A stretch of 64,000 nucleotides of DNA from Bryum argenteum (GCA_037043015.1 CM073324.1:6779013-6843012), one strand, 5' to 3'. Shown: positions 22,680 through 34,734, counted from the stretch's first letter. The notes: a model not told the origin generated them from the letters alone. Made by a program: numbers and translations.

Positions 22680-23521
22680 TTCCAAATCAGCTCACAGGGT
22701 TTCGAAATTCATTCTTCAAATCACAACTTGTATGTGTGATTTTGTGCTTTGAAAGGACTATGGTTGGTAGATTGGAGTTGTACATAACCTCTGGAGGAGG
22801 TTGCAAGCTCATCATTGATTGGTTCATTCACAACGCCAAAGTTCAAAAAGTGCACTATTAACCCCTAAAGATCCTTGGGTGTTTTTGGGAGCTTAAAACC
22901 TCAAAACTCCAATTCTCTACCTCTATGCACTTCAAGGGGTGCGAAACAATTATTTTATTCTTTTCTTAACTTCCAACCGTAAGATCTTGTACCTAAGCCA
23001 ATTTTCAGTATCTGATATAAAAATTGACCGTTGGATGTTTACCATTTGAGAGATTATAACATCCAAAGTTTGTCTACGAAGTTTTTTTGGGCATTGTTGA
23101 GATTATTTTTGACACTTTTGGAGGCTGCCCTTGTAAAATTGGTACTCTTTTTGACTTGGGGCCCTTTGGAACTTAAGTAGTGATTTGGTCATGAACATAT
23201 TTTCAAAAAAAAATCTCAAAAAAATACTAAATTTAAACTGCCCCGGTTCGGCTCGCAAACCAAGAATTGTTGTAGAAGACTCAAAAATTGGAATTTGGCT
23301 TTGTAAATTTTACCACATACACTTTGCAGTATAGGGAGCACCCATTAAAAAATTTAGGCAAAAATATTACTTTTAACCTATTCATCTAAGCTGCCCAAAA
23401 TAGCAAAAGCCCGATTTGGTCCTCTTGGATCTTTAGGGGTTAATGATGCCCAAGTCCAAAAGCTGCTCTGATCCAATTTTGCACTGCCCGTTTCAAACCC
23501 CACGGGCGTTTTTAGGGTTAA
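22680..23521. mobile_element. CCCTTAAACG-family element hosting MITE B
   Basis: Sequence left (22730-22857) and right (23444-23521) of MITE B is continuous with the family seen at 23640-23870. It ends GGGCGTTTTTAGGGTTAA, and that TTAA is shared with the next element, which starts at 23518. The left end is not clear. Confidence 0.6.
22858..23443. mobile_element. TTAA-flanked MITE B (CCCCTAAAGATCC family)
   Basis: TIRs CCCCTAAAGATCC...GGATCTTTAGGGG with TTAA at 22858-22861 and 23440-23443. It is inserted into GTGCACTA|TTAA|TGATGCCCAAG. The uninterrupted paralogue GTGCACTATTCATGATGCCC lies at 23801-23820. Confidence 0.92.
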
Positions 23522-23890
23522 CCCTTAAACGTCTGAGCGGCCCCGAGGGGGCCGTTTCCAGCAGAATCTCCTCTGTAGCTCTCGATGTACTCATTTTTTC
23601 ACTCATATTTTAATGTCAAACTGGTCACCTTTTTGTGATGTATTCAAAAAGTGAAATTTTAGAATTCAAATCACAATTTGTATGACAGAGTGATTTTGTG
23701 CTTTGAAAGGATTGTGGTAGGTAGGTTGGGGTTGAATAATACTTGTAGGAGGTTGCAAGCTCATCATTGATTGGATCATTCATGATGCCCAAGTTCAAAA
23801 AGTGCACTATTCATGATGCCCAAGTGCAAAAGATGCTGTGATCCAATACTGGGCTGCCCAAATCCGTATAGCTAGGCGTTTAAGGGTTAA
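23518..23890. mobile_element. TTAA-flanked MITE E (CCCTTAAACG family)
   Basis: Ends TTAACCCTTAAACGTC and GGCGTTTAAGGGTTAA. The termini are the same type as the MITE in patatin intron 6, but the interior differs. It shares its left TTAA with the preceding element. Confidence 0.88.
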
Positions 23891-24332
23891 AAGATGTCGG
23901 TTTCAGCTGCCTCGACCTCAGTGGACAGGCCTCACACGGAAAAGTTACTGGGCCGTAGATTCAAGGCTTGGTACAGTGGAATCATGAATACGGGTCTCAC
24001 ATGCGGAACTGTTACTGGGCTGTAGTAAGACAAACAGGAAATTGACTGCTTGCACGTGGGTTTGAAAATAGTGAATCTTCCCCTTTTTGATGCGATCACT
24101 GCATTCACGCTTGAGTCAAGAGTACACGATGTGGTGACGAGAAAACGCCGATGCCCCCCCCCCCCTCTCTCCCGGATGAGGTTGTGTCGGATCACGACGG
24201 ATCTCCGTCAGCTAGCCTCACCATTTGCCGACAAACACTAATTCATATCTCTTGACTTATCTTCACTCCTCTTATACATTACAAAATTCTCAAACAGTAA
24301 TCTCTCTTATGTCATGCATAAGTATCTCAAAG
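23891..24332. other. Spacer with a C run
   Basis: No gene supported. A run of 10 C at about 24155-24164 and short frames only. Confidence 0.5.
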
Positions 24333-24440
24333 AACACCAGACCCCTATGGGTTAGCGTGAACATAGTGTCCATTCGACCTACCCTTGATGACATAACAAC
24401 AGTGGTATAGGATTACTAACCCCTCTAAAGGTGGACACTG
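24333..24440 (-). mobile_element. SINE 3' fragment
   Basis: Reverse complement carries CAGTGTCCACCTTTAGAGGG, TCATCAAGGGTAGGTCGAATGG, TTCACGCTAACCC and GGGGTCTGGTGTTCTTTG, in the same order as the SINE body. Head missing. Confidence 0.8.
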
Positions 24441-25200
24441 TATAACAAAAAACCGAAAACCATCATGCTGTAACGAAGGAGTGTATTTTATAAAAGTAGA
24501 ACGGTTGGTGGTCGTCACATTGTTGACATACCAGGTTGCTTGAAAAAGACATGGTTGTGTCGTAGCAGTGGTAGTGGTCCGGGTTGATATCGTTTGATCA
24601 GAGTTATAATCATCTGGCGCTATCGAGTAATCACAGTTACATGGATATTGCAAACATTGCAGATTATGGGAAAGCATTGTAGCTAGGCAACGCGGGCAGA
24701 CTCTCTTGTGCTCTGTAATCTGCAAACGCCATTTGGATCAACACTTTCTTTGTGTCGATCATTGGGCTTCAACTTTCCGCATCCAGATACTGTATCACGA
24801 ATCTGATAACTGGAGTGAACCGCGCCATTCATAAGTGCTTTGAATACACATGTAGGAAAAATAGCTAAGCATTTGTAATCCTCAAGGCACGAATTTTACT
24901 TTCTTGTAACAGTTGTGACTGATTAGAGACGACGAATCTTGTGGCAGCGCTTATAATTTTTTCAACGGAGAATATTCTATGCGACTACAGTCAACGCCAT
25001 GTGCATCACTTCATGGGAACATTTGCGAAGAATCGCCACATCAGATGATTACTGTATTTGATCACAAGTGGTTACTTTTGAAACGTGGAGGGCATGGACA
25101 TGGATGACTTCTATGTCATGAGTCCGTGCCAGCCAGTCAGCCAGCCGTGCAGAATTGGAGCCGATTTGCCTGCACCGCATGTGGTGGTGGCCATTGTTTT
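24441..25200. other. Spacer, no feature recognised
   Basis: No gene can be supported. A 126-codon open frame on the minus strand (24345-24725) overlaps the SINE and has no motif. Confidence 0.5.
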
Positions 25201-25321
25201 AGGGTACATTTCCATGTGAGACTTGTTCCCGTAATTACACTGTACAAGTACTTGGAAAATCATGGGCCAGTTACACTGTAACAAGGGAAGATTACGAGGG
25301 GCAATTCACATGTCTTCCCTT

Positions 25322-25710
25322 AGAGCATGCCCGGCCCGCACTGTGGGCTAGCTGCAGAGTGGAGCCTTGTTTGAAATGTGAGGAACCCCAGCTCACACAC
25401 TAGTTCTGTGATCCGGTCAAGAGGGTTGAGGTCTCCTACGTTCTAGGACACCGTAACTCCAAGTTATCTCGTGCTTTCATTCACAATTTAGCGTCTCTGT
25501 TAACCAATGGAGAAGTGCCACGTGGCATATACTTTATTGGCAGAAAATAATTTTTATTTTAACCGGCTTGTCATGTGATTGGTGAGGGGCCTTTTCCTTG
25601 GCATGTCTATTGACATGGGGTGGGTTGCCACGTCCGACCACGTTGCGTGTGCAAGCTTTTCATGCAGCCGAGCGGCCCGGCTTGAAGCACATGGGTGGAC
25701 ACACTCTTAG
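25322..25710. mobile_element. Inverted-repeat element G, copy 2
   Basis: Homologous to 20989-21366. The ends AGAGCATGCCCGGCC and, inverted, AGAGTGTGTCCACCC form imperfect TIRs. Nested in element F copy 2. Confidence 0.65.
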
Positions 25711-25861
25711 AATCCAAATTCAAGTCCTTCTTTTTAGGGAATAGTGATCCTCCATTTGTGGAAGCATCATTCATCCTCAAAAAGCATATTTTTATTTCAA
25801 GGGCTTGCCACCTCCATTTGGCAAGCCCTTGAAATATTACCGGTTCCCAACTAATTACGGG

Positions 25862-26789
25862 TTAACCCCTAAAAATCCAGGCATTTCCTCGACCTCCACA
25901 ACCAAAAACTGCCATTTTTCACCTTCGTTGGGAAATGGGGAAATGGAGAAACTTTTTTTTCTGGTTTTAGACTTTGAACCGTAAGATCTTGTACTTAACT
26001 TGTATACAAAGGACTGGTCAAAATTTCAACCGTTGGATGTTTGTCATTTGTGAGATCATAACAATCAAAGTTTGACCAACACTTTTTTTTGCCGCTGCGT
26101 GAGAGGCATTGTCTAAATGGTGCCAAGGGCAACTTGATGATTGTTATTCCAAATATTTTTTCCTCATTTTTTTTCATGTAGGTAATCTAGTTGGGTATGC
26201 TCATGCAAAATTTTAGAGACCAATTCCACTTTTTGACCTTAATGTAAAATATTTTATGAAAGAAGGTCTAAAAACAACCATATAGTAAAACAAGCACCAT
26301 GTATGATATATTTAGTTTGAGAAAAATCTCGACGGTGAGAAGGTGCATTTATGATAATGTAAATTTCGAAAAAAAATCTTGAAAAAATCCAAAATCTCGA
26401 ATTTTGGCAATTTTTGAAAGAAAAAATTGTAAAATTACTAGAAATTGTGAAGATTGTTTTTGAAAGTTTTGAAGGCTGCCCTTGTAAAGTTGGTAAACTT
26501 TTTGACTTCGGGCACTTTGGAATTTGAATAGTAATTTGGTAATGAACATATTTCTATAAAATTTTTTTTTTTTTTTTTTTTAAACTGCCCCTTTTGGACT
26601 TGAAACCTAAAAATTTTAGGTGAAGGTTATAAAATTAAAATTTGACTTTGAAAATTTTACCACATACACATTACTATATGGGGAGCACCCAATAAAAATC
26701 TTATGCAAAAATATCAATTTATATGCTTAAAATGAGCTGCTCGAAATCTCAGAAAACCGAATCGGTTTTCTTGGATTTTTAGGGGTTAA
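25862..26789. mobile_element. TTAA-flanked MITE C, long form
   Basis: TIRs CCCCTAAAAATCCAGG...CTTGGATTTTTAGGGG with TTAA at 25862-25865 and 26786-26789. It shares internal phrases with MITEs A and B (CCGTAAGATCTTGTACTTAA, AAGGCTGCCCTTGTAAA) but is 340 bp longer. No transposase frame. Confidence 0.88.
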
Positions 26790-26875
26790 GTTGCATGGGA
26801 ATGGCCTGCTTTTTAGACCCTCTCAATATTATTACGGGGACGGGTCTTACATGGGAATGGGCCCTTACGAAAGTC

Positions 26876-27803
26876 GTATACCGATTTCTCGCACCAGAGT
26901 ACATAATCATGGGTCCCTCGACACTGTACCGGAGTATGAGGGAAATCATTTGCTTACTTACAAGATGCTTGCGCTTAACAGTAGAAAAAGAAATTTGTTG
27001 CTCGAACGGTACCAGGATGATACCGAGGGTCTAGCTTGTTGAGTAAGAATTCAAAAAACTATCGCATCAGCTTGCTTCTGAGGTTCATTCATAACTGCAA
27101 TTGTTTGATCCATTCAAAAAAGATAAGATATTAAATTAAAGTAGACAGGGAACATCAAGCTTACAGTGATGTAATTTACGGTACAATAGGTCATCCTGTC
27201 AGAGTCTGCAGAATCTTGAAGTGCAAGATCCGGAAATAGATCGTCAGTCCAAGCAAGTACTGGTACCCACGTTCTGGTTTGTTGAACGTAAAATACACGT
27301 TGTCGTCGTGCTGCCCGCCTATAAGTGCCTCCTTTCTGAAGCCAATTTTCATCAGTCAAGCCCTCCCTGCTCTGGTATCAAGGATTCACTCTGGTGAGTC
27401 TTGCTTCCTCTTTCTTGTTCTAGATATACTGGAGATTTTACCACAAAGTTCTAGGCTGTATGCATGACGTTCTGCAAGTGTGAGCCCGTTCACATTAGCT
27501 TGTCAGTTCACTCATCTCATCGAGAGTCATCAATGTCCCTTGAATTGTACCAGTCGATCAATGAATCTTCGCTAACGATGATCTCAATCTGAGGCTCCAC
27601 TGTCTGTGTCGGTAGGGTTGATTAGAACTGACATTTAGGTTGATACGTTCTTACCGACAACTCTATCGAGGTTTGCATCGGATTCAAATTCACCGATCTG
27701 GTCTAATATTGTCGGTAAAATTGTCCTGGCGGATCGTGTTTCGAGAGAATATCGAGTTTCTGTTTACCTTGCTAAATTGTTTGTGGCAGAGAATACTTCA
27801 GCT
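26876..27803. other. Upstream region of the M6 peptidase gene
   Basis: No gene supported. TTTGTGGCAG at 27779-27788 is a good splice acceptor just before the predicted start, so an untranslated or signal-peptide exon may lie upstream. A minus-strand frame at 27114-27359 shows no known motif. Confidence 0.4.
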
Positions 27804-29336
27804 ATGGCGTCGTCTCCAGCAGTTGTCGTGAAGCCACACTCTAGGGAGGACCGGTGTCTGGTAGCTCCCCATCCGGATGTGCGAAGACGCCTGCTAGAAC
27901 GATACGAGGAGCTTAAGCACAGCATTGAAGACAGCGCAGAGCTTTCGTTCCTGGGATCAGTGCTGCGGCCCCTTGAGAAGCGCCCACCCGGTTTCAACGA
28001 TGCCCTGCTGCGTCCCGGCAATACGTTCGGGCCCGGCATGGCATTCTCAGACCAGCTCGCAGCCCAGCGTGCGCCCCTCCGAGGAGCAGTGAACGTAATC
28101 GTGGTGATGGTGGATTTCTCAGACAAGAAGTTCGACAAAGACCAAACGAAGGAGCATTACGCGAAGCTGTGGTTCGAGAAGGGGACTAACAGTGTGAGGG
28201 ATTACTTCCACGACGTCTCCAATGGCGCTGTGGACGTCCAGGGCGAAGTCGTGGGTCCATTCCGGATGCCGAAACCGATCTCGTATTATGCTAACAAACA
28301 GAACGGGACAGGCGAAAAGGCTCCGAATGCACGTAATATGGCCCGAGATGCTGCGGTTCTCGCCAATCCCAAAGTGAACTTCAAGAAGTATGACAACGAT
28401 GGCGATGGCTTTGTGGACGCGTACGTCATTGTGCACGCAGGCGCTGGCGCCGAGAGGACACAGCAGCCTAACGATATCTGGTCACACAAGTGGGTGCTCA
28501 GTAACGGTGCCTACCAAGCTGACGGAACGCAGATCTACGCCTACTTGACCGTCCCTGCCGATTGCAAGCTCGGCGTTTGTGCTCACGAACTCGGCCATCT
28601 TGCTTTCGGCTGGCCAGATTTATATGACGCTGACTATACCTCCTCTGGCATTGGCGACTGGTGCCTCATGGCCGGAGGGAGCTACAACGGGAACGAAAAT
28701 AATCCTGCTTCTCCTTGCGCTTGGTGCAAGGTCGACCAAGGATGGGTGGAAGTCGTCACACCCACCAGAACTCAGCAGTAAGCACTATCACCGCTATGCT
28801 TGCAAGAAGACGATGCTAAGTGGAATTCTTGTGCCAGAGTCTGCTAATTTTCCAATTATGCTTGTAAGGTTATAATGCTCACCGGTTGTTGCCACAGGAT
28901 CGAGCTCCCTGATGTCAAAGACGGACACAAAGTGTTGAAGTTGTGGAAAGACGGCAATCCGCAGTCCGAGTATTTCCTTGTCGAGAACCGACAGCTTAAG
29001 GGCCGCGATGCCGATCTCCCAGCCGGCGGGCTTCTGCTATGGCACATCGACGAGCAGAAAGAGGACAACACGAGCGAGAATACGAACTACAAAGTGGGGC
29101 TCGTGCAAGCAGATGGTCTGAAGGAACTCGAACGCATGCGAGATCAAGGTGACAACGGAGATCCATTCCCGGGTGTGAATAATGTGCGCCTCGTGAGCTC
29201 CACCACTACTCCTTCCACCAACGCCCACAATGGCGCTCCTACGGATCTTGTCATTAGCAACATCAGCGATTCTGCGGACATCATGACTTTCACTGTGAGT
29301 ATCGGCAAGGGTAATAACCCTGTTGCCACAGCTTAG
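27804..29336 (+). CDS. M6-family (immune inhibitor A-type) metallopeptidase, 2 exons
   Basis: Zinc endopeptidase of the MEROPS M6 type. Exons 27804-28777 and 28898-29336 joined by a GT-AG intron give 470 residues. Visible: calcium-binding-type loop DNDGDG (197-202) followed by AYVIVHAGAGAE, zinc motif HELGHLAFGWPD (261-272), and the Met-turn WCLMAGG (Met289). This is the complete catalytic core. Frame is also open to 27777 but with TTG, so the ATG at 27804 is taken. No secretion signal is seen from this ATG; one could be on an unseen upstream exon. Family members are mostly bacterial and secreted, so a transferred gene that gained an intron is possible (inference). Codons are GC-richer than the surrounding DNA. 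In bacteria some members are virulence proteases; nothing here shows such a role. Confidence 0.9.
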
Positions 29337-30714
29337 TCTGCTGTATCAACACCGCTGATCGCAACTGACAGTGGCGGGGAGAGATTGGACACACACTCCA
29401 CGAGAGTGTAATAGCATTTGGTGCTGAACGCCTCAACTTCATGAGGGGGTTAGATCAGGGCTGCTTGCTCCTAAATATTGTAAATCGGATCGTGTGGATT
29501 TGGTTCTGTAATATTTCTTCACCAGCTCAATGAACGCAGAACTGTATATTGGAGTACACTCTCGTCCCGTGTCCTCTGTCCCGCTTCCCAGAATCCCGTC
29601 GAATTTTCACATGTGGCTTTATCCAAATCTTTATCGAAATCAACCGATGCAACTCTAACAGCCAAACACAGTATCTGGTAAACTCGTTGACCACTAACCT
29701 CAAATTTGAACGGAGACCATTGCTGCTCCTTTGTGCACATTGCCTCAAGAGCTGAGCAATTACGGCTTAGCCAGAGGCGGAAGACTGCCGAATGCATAGG
29801 CATTTTAGAGCGGGAGCGCTTGATTTAAACTTCCATCAAGGCGATCCACACTTGAAGCATTTAACACGAAATTTCCCTGCATTCAATCGTGCTGTAAATG
29901 TAAATGATACCAGGAATTGCGTCCCGTATCATTACGATGCATTTCAGGGTTTGCATCCTTCATCGTAAGCTAAGCTTCACGATTACAGGGTCATACCTCC
30001 ACAGAACACTCAGTAAGTTAAAGGATCCACATAAAGTACTACGTGCTTAATACCTGAGAAGCACAATTGAGAAGTAAGTCTTTTCTCTTGATAGGTGAAG
30101 CAACAGAAACGATGGCGTCCACCCTGTTCATGTGAGATCCTACAATTGCAACAATAACCACGAATTTGATCCAATTTCTTTTTCAATCCGCAATTTTGCA
30201 CATGAACTGAAAGTAGACGCACTCTCTGAAACAACGATCAGAAATTCTTAAAGCAGTGAGCCGAAGATCAAGCTTATCTCGGGAACATATTTCAGAAACT
30301 AAACTGCTGCAGTTCAATTTTGAACTGATAAACGCCACTACAAATCAATCAATCCAGAGCCTCATTGTAATGAAATATGAAGATGCTACAGATTGAGAGA
30401 TTGATTTTCGCGACGAAGAAGAGCGCCATAGCAGCACATTTTGAATGGGATGTAGTGTACTTTCCGCCTGAATTGCACCGTCGCTTTCAGAGGCATTTCC
30501 ATTTCAAAACTCCATTAAGTTTGTTTTTTCTTGGAAACGTTGGAGGGAAATTTGAAGAGGGAGGGCAGTCAGGTGGTCATTGTTTTCAAACAAGCTTGAT
30601 AAGACGTGTTGGTAACTATCAACATAAAAAAATTTCTTTATTTAAGCCAATGTACAAAAATTGGAGCCTACTCTCTCTACATGATGATACAGTATGAAGC
30701 ATTTTACTCCGGAG
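29337..30714. other. Spacer, no feature recognised
   Basis: Contains the likely 3' UTR of the M6 gene. No further gene or repeat can be supported; frames are short. Confidence 0.55.
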
Positions 30715-32600
30715 AAAAATACAAGAAATTGTGTATGAACTGAATGCCTGATTCTAGCATTGCAGCAAAAAAGCAGCAAACTGACGAAGTTCACAGTAAA
30801 AATCTAGGCTACTTCTGGAGCTGGAGATGCACCGCCATTGTTATTCAAGTCCTTTTGCTTGGACACCTCCTGCTTCTTCACCCACGACATTGCGTCCTGG
30901 TAACCCAAGTCAAAAAGCTCGTCCAGAATCACATCTTCCGCTGGCTCCAAAGCCCAGTTGAAGAGCTGAACAATAACCCCACGAATAAGTCAAAAGAATA
31001 ACTGAACTCAGTTTCAATCAATAAAAGGTTCATCTAGCTTTCAGAGTTGAAAACGAGAATATGAATCTCGTAACAACCATAATGAATAGAATTTTCTTGT
31101 AGTAGAAGCATTCTACGATCCATATTTACAATTCTAATCTGAGATATCGGTCATAGTCAAAAATTTACTGTGACGAATCATAGCACGCCTCCTACTTCTT
31201 TTCTGTTCTTTAGGGTCAATGGTTAGAGAAATGATGTGGCGGTACCTGTTGCATGCCTGCTCGAGTTTCGGTAGGGTTTAGATCAGGACTAATGCCTTGT
31301 GGCGCATAAAATGGAAAAGCACACACTCGTACCTGCATAATTTCATAACAAAGCGGTTAAGGAATAACTCATTAAGTCCCAACAATGATACAACTGTATG
31401 ACGATTTACTTACTGTTTGGGTAGCAGCTGTCGGTGGCATGAACATGGTGATTCCTCCGTCGATGCAGATTCGGTTGCGGAATAAGGTGGCAGGTCGAGG
31501 TGCTAAATACCTATCAACAGTCCATATTCACAATTAGAATACAGTCACCCGCTTCAACGACATGATTCATAAGGCAATAGAAGGATAAGTATACATACCC
31601 TGGTATGAAACACGATGTGAGAAGTGCGTTAATCAAGTCCTTTCTGGAATCGAAGAAATCCACCAACAGACCCCTTGGCCTCCGAAACACTTGAGTAACC
31701 GCAACTGCATCATCAAACTTTGCACGTTAGTTTCATACGAAGAACTCCAAAGACGAATGCTAGAGTAAAATCAACCTCTGATTCTGCCATTCACTTTGGT
31801 GTGACAATTTTCTGGTAGAAATTGTCAAGAAAATTTCACAGTACAGCCTGCAGTACAACTAAACATCAGTCGTGAATGCGTAGGTAAAGCTTACTGAAGC
31901 CATCAAAGACCTGAGCAACGTTACAACAAGCAACAACTCCACTAGTCTGAACGATTTCCATATCCACTGGCACTTTAACGCAAACGGGGGCTGTGATGAG
32001 ATTGACCTCAACAAATTCGAATCTCGTGACAAATTTTCTCTCCATAGTATCACACGCTACTATGAATTACGATGCTGGATGAGTACCTATGACTAACACC
32101 TCGGTTTTCACAACAGATATTCTAAACCATCACTTATTATCCTCCAGCTGATTCAAAAACAACCCTCCGCAGCATCAACACGCTGGAGAGAATCAGAGTG
32201 TTGAAATGCTGGAAGATTGTCTAATACTTTGCTGTGACTAGAAACCTCGGTTTTCACAGCAGGATACTCAACAGATCTGAATCTCGTGAGGAAATTTGTA
32301 TCAAACGCTAATGTAAATTAGGAAGCTGTGATTGTACAGCACCCACTATTCACAAGAGACATTGGATTTGTGATTACTTACCCCGAGGCGGAACGCGGTG
32401 CCGTTTGTGCGGCAGACGAGGACAAGAACTTTGGTGGCCTGCAGAGCGTCATGCATGCGAGTCTCCTCCTTGATCGTCTCAAGCAGCTCCTCCTGCTCCT
32501 TCGCAATATCACCTGCAGCTTGCAGGTGCTAGAGTTAGCATTGCAACCAAGGTTTCATGAACCGAGAAGTAAGAGCCATGCATTCTTTACCTGTAGCGTA
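30715..32600 (-). pseudogene. Patatin-like pseudogene, inverted duplicate
   Basis: A second copy of the 5555-8870 gene on the opposite strand. Recognisable exons (minus): exon 8 30804-30965, exon 7 31246-31332, exon 6 31414-31510, exon 5 31599-31704, exon 4 31776-31847, and a fused exon 2/3 at about 32370-32515. Exons 5-7 match the source in length exactly. Defects: exon 4 has an in-frame TGA (31836-31838) and a 1-nt deletion; exons 2 and 3 are fused at 32456/32457 by a deletion that removes the end of exon 2, intron 2 and the GSSAG nucleophile; exon 1 and the start are missing. DGG is still present but no active enzyme could be made. Homology extends into the 3' UTR. Intron 6 lacks the MITE found in the source gene. 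Confidence 0.93.
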
Positions 32601-32787
32601 AGCTTGCCCCAATTGTAATTTGGAATCATGCTGCGAGTACTCCTTGATTTCAGGGCGGGCCTCCCCGTCAACTTTGCATTATCCAATAACTTCAAAATAT
32701 TTTTAACCGGTTTTGTGTCGCCGTCTTGTGTAGTGATGGTTTTCAGAATCGGTTGTCGTTGGTCGAATGGATCCATCTCATTGTTAC

Positions 32788-33310
32788 TGGCGGTGGCTCT
32801 GCTTTTGACCCCAAGGTACCAACCTACTCAAAAACTAAGCTACTCGCTAAGTAAGTTCTCATGTCACCATCTGAAATGTTGTTTTGACTTTCTACAGACA
32901 AATGGATGGAGTGCAAGCTGGATTGCCGTGAGCACCGTCCTTGGTTACCTCGGTTACCACATTTACATGGGTACACTATCTTCCATCATAAACGTAATCA
33001 TCAATTGAGAAATGTTGAGGTGCTAATGTTGATCTGTACAGGAGTCAATTGAATTCAAGAGTTTAAGAACTTGATGACGAGAATCAGGTTGATGTTGACG
33101 AAACTGAAGCGGTATATATTGAGGTAACATACTCATAAACGAAAATGGTTACCAAATATGTGTTGGTTGTAAGAATTGAGACTTGCTACTGATGATTCGA
33201 AATTGCATATTAGCTCTTGATAATGGTTGATTGATTCCGTGTATTGTTGTGCAGTTTGCAAGACCAGATGTGTATCGATCCTGCGTAAGTTCCAGCCTCT
33301 TAACTTGAAT
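32788..33310 (+). pseudogene. Fragment of the SARAF-like gene (exons 5-7)
   Basis: It duplicates 13631-14165 in the same orientation: the end of exon 4 (GCTTTTGACCCCAAG), exon 5 with the transmembrane segment (32899 on), exon 6, exon 7 and the introns between. Exons 1-3, most of exon 4 and exon 8 are absent. It lies about 190 bp from the patatin pseudogene, head to head. Confidence 0.92.
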
Positions 33311-34500
33311 GATATTGGTGATTGTCCATGAGCTCACTACCATCCATGAATGCACACCAAAACTTGGACACCAATCGCATTTTCAATATGTTCTCGACCT
33401 AGGTGACACGATTACCTTTGCGGATCCTTGGCCACACTTTCTCTACAACAATGATATTCGGGATTCGTGGAATAAGTTCTTCGTCCATGCTCAAGTAGGA
33501 AGTCAAGGTCCTCATTCGCTCGCTTCAATGTCTGCTCCATGGTCAAGTTCTTGCTACCATCATAAATTTGATATTCGGTGCCTATGTGTAAGACTAACTT
33601 CTTGAGAATAGTAGTAGCCGTCCTTCAAATATCCAATTTCCTACATGACACCATATCTTCAAGATTGTATTCTCCTTATACGCCACAATGTTGCCGAGGC
33701 CCCTTTGTATCTTCTTACAAACAATGCTCAGAACACTAACATTCCAGATCTCATGGCGATGATAGCTGCTAGATAAAGTTAATGGTGAGTGCCATCGACA
33801 CTTACGCGTATTTCTAAATTTCCTTGCGGATAGTCTTTCATTCTTGTTGTGTACGTCTGCATGACGAAGAAGTAGAGCACGATATGTGAGTAGTGCAATT
33901 GAGTACTCTATCTCGAAATAAATTTATAATGAGATTGTTCATTGCAATAGCAAGTGAACTATAAATGCGAAAGACAAATAATCCAGCATATGTGTTCGAG
34001 ACGCAAACCTTCGCACTTCGGTTGTCACGACCAAGATACTGCAATCACCTACATGAATACCCGCTACTAATGACAGCTTCCATATCCCGGTTTGACAAAG
34101 ATTGCCTTGTCACAAACAAAACAAAACAAACTACCTTCCTTGGAGGACGTATCCATTAACTTGTAATTTGTTTGTATGATTTTGTGGATTCAATTGGGTG
34201 AATAAAGATTTGACTGTGTCTACATGAGAGAAAAATTTGAAACATTCCATGGAACTAGAGTTTTACCATGTATACATTCTACATTGAATCAACACTCAAT
34301 ACTATATTAGTTTTTGATGTCTCTTTGAGCTCCATGCAAATCTTACAAGGTAGCACCAATTTTCCTTTCATTAGAATATTGGGTACATGTATGTACACTA
34401 AACCGGACCCAAAATGGGCAAGTGTAGTAAGTATGTACTGTATATGTCAGACATGAAATTCTGGATTGCCTATGAGTCAGACATCGACACGTGGCTGCTG
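33311..34500. other. Spacer with one unexplained open frame
   Basis: An open frame at 33309-33605 (+) and an overlapping minus frame (about 33606-33400, with KKLVLHIGTEYQIYDGSK) show no domain I recognise. It may be debris of a mobile element. Otherwise nothing supported. Confidence 0.4.
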
Positions 34501-34734
34501 TAAGGCAGGAAGATTGTGGGGGGGGGGGGTGCTGAGCAGGTAGGGTTTGGTGAGCGCCTTCATCGCAATTTTCCCGCATTGCGCGTGGTTTTTGAGCTTT
34601 CTCCCTCCTCCGAGCTTTTTCCCCCCCCCCGAGCTTTCTCCCTCCTAGCGAGCTTTCTCCTTCCTCTCGAGGTTCTGTCTACTCCCGAGGTTCTGCAGCT
34701 GTTTAGTTATATAGCAACGGCTATCTGAGCTTGT

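Larger units (their letters stand above)
25201..26875. mobile_element. Inverted-repeat element F, copy 2, with two nested insertions
   Basis: Ends AGGGTACATTTCCATGTGAG and, inverted, AAGGGCCCATTCCCATGTAAG match element F at 16545. Its interior palindrome GGGCTTGCCACC...TGGCAAGCCC is near 25800. It is interrupted by element G (25322-25710) and MITE C (25862-26789); without them about 360 bp remain, the size of copy 1. Confidence 0.65.

Noticed and set aside
24345-24725. 126-codon minus-strand frame with several Cys
   Set aside because: Overlaps a SINE copy and shows no conserved pattern.
27114-27359. Minus-strand frame with WVPVLAWTDDLFPDLAL
   Set aside because: Looks protein-like, but I recognise no family and see no supporting splice partners; left unannotated.
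27764-28138. Open frames antisense to the M6 gene (also 28119-28436)
   Set aside because: Opposite the clearly coding M6 exon; no motif.
32555-32776. New first exon for the patatin pseudogene
   Set aside because: The frame reaches the old splice donor in phase 0, while the next exon needs phase 1, so splicing would frameshift.
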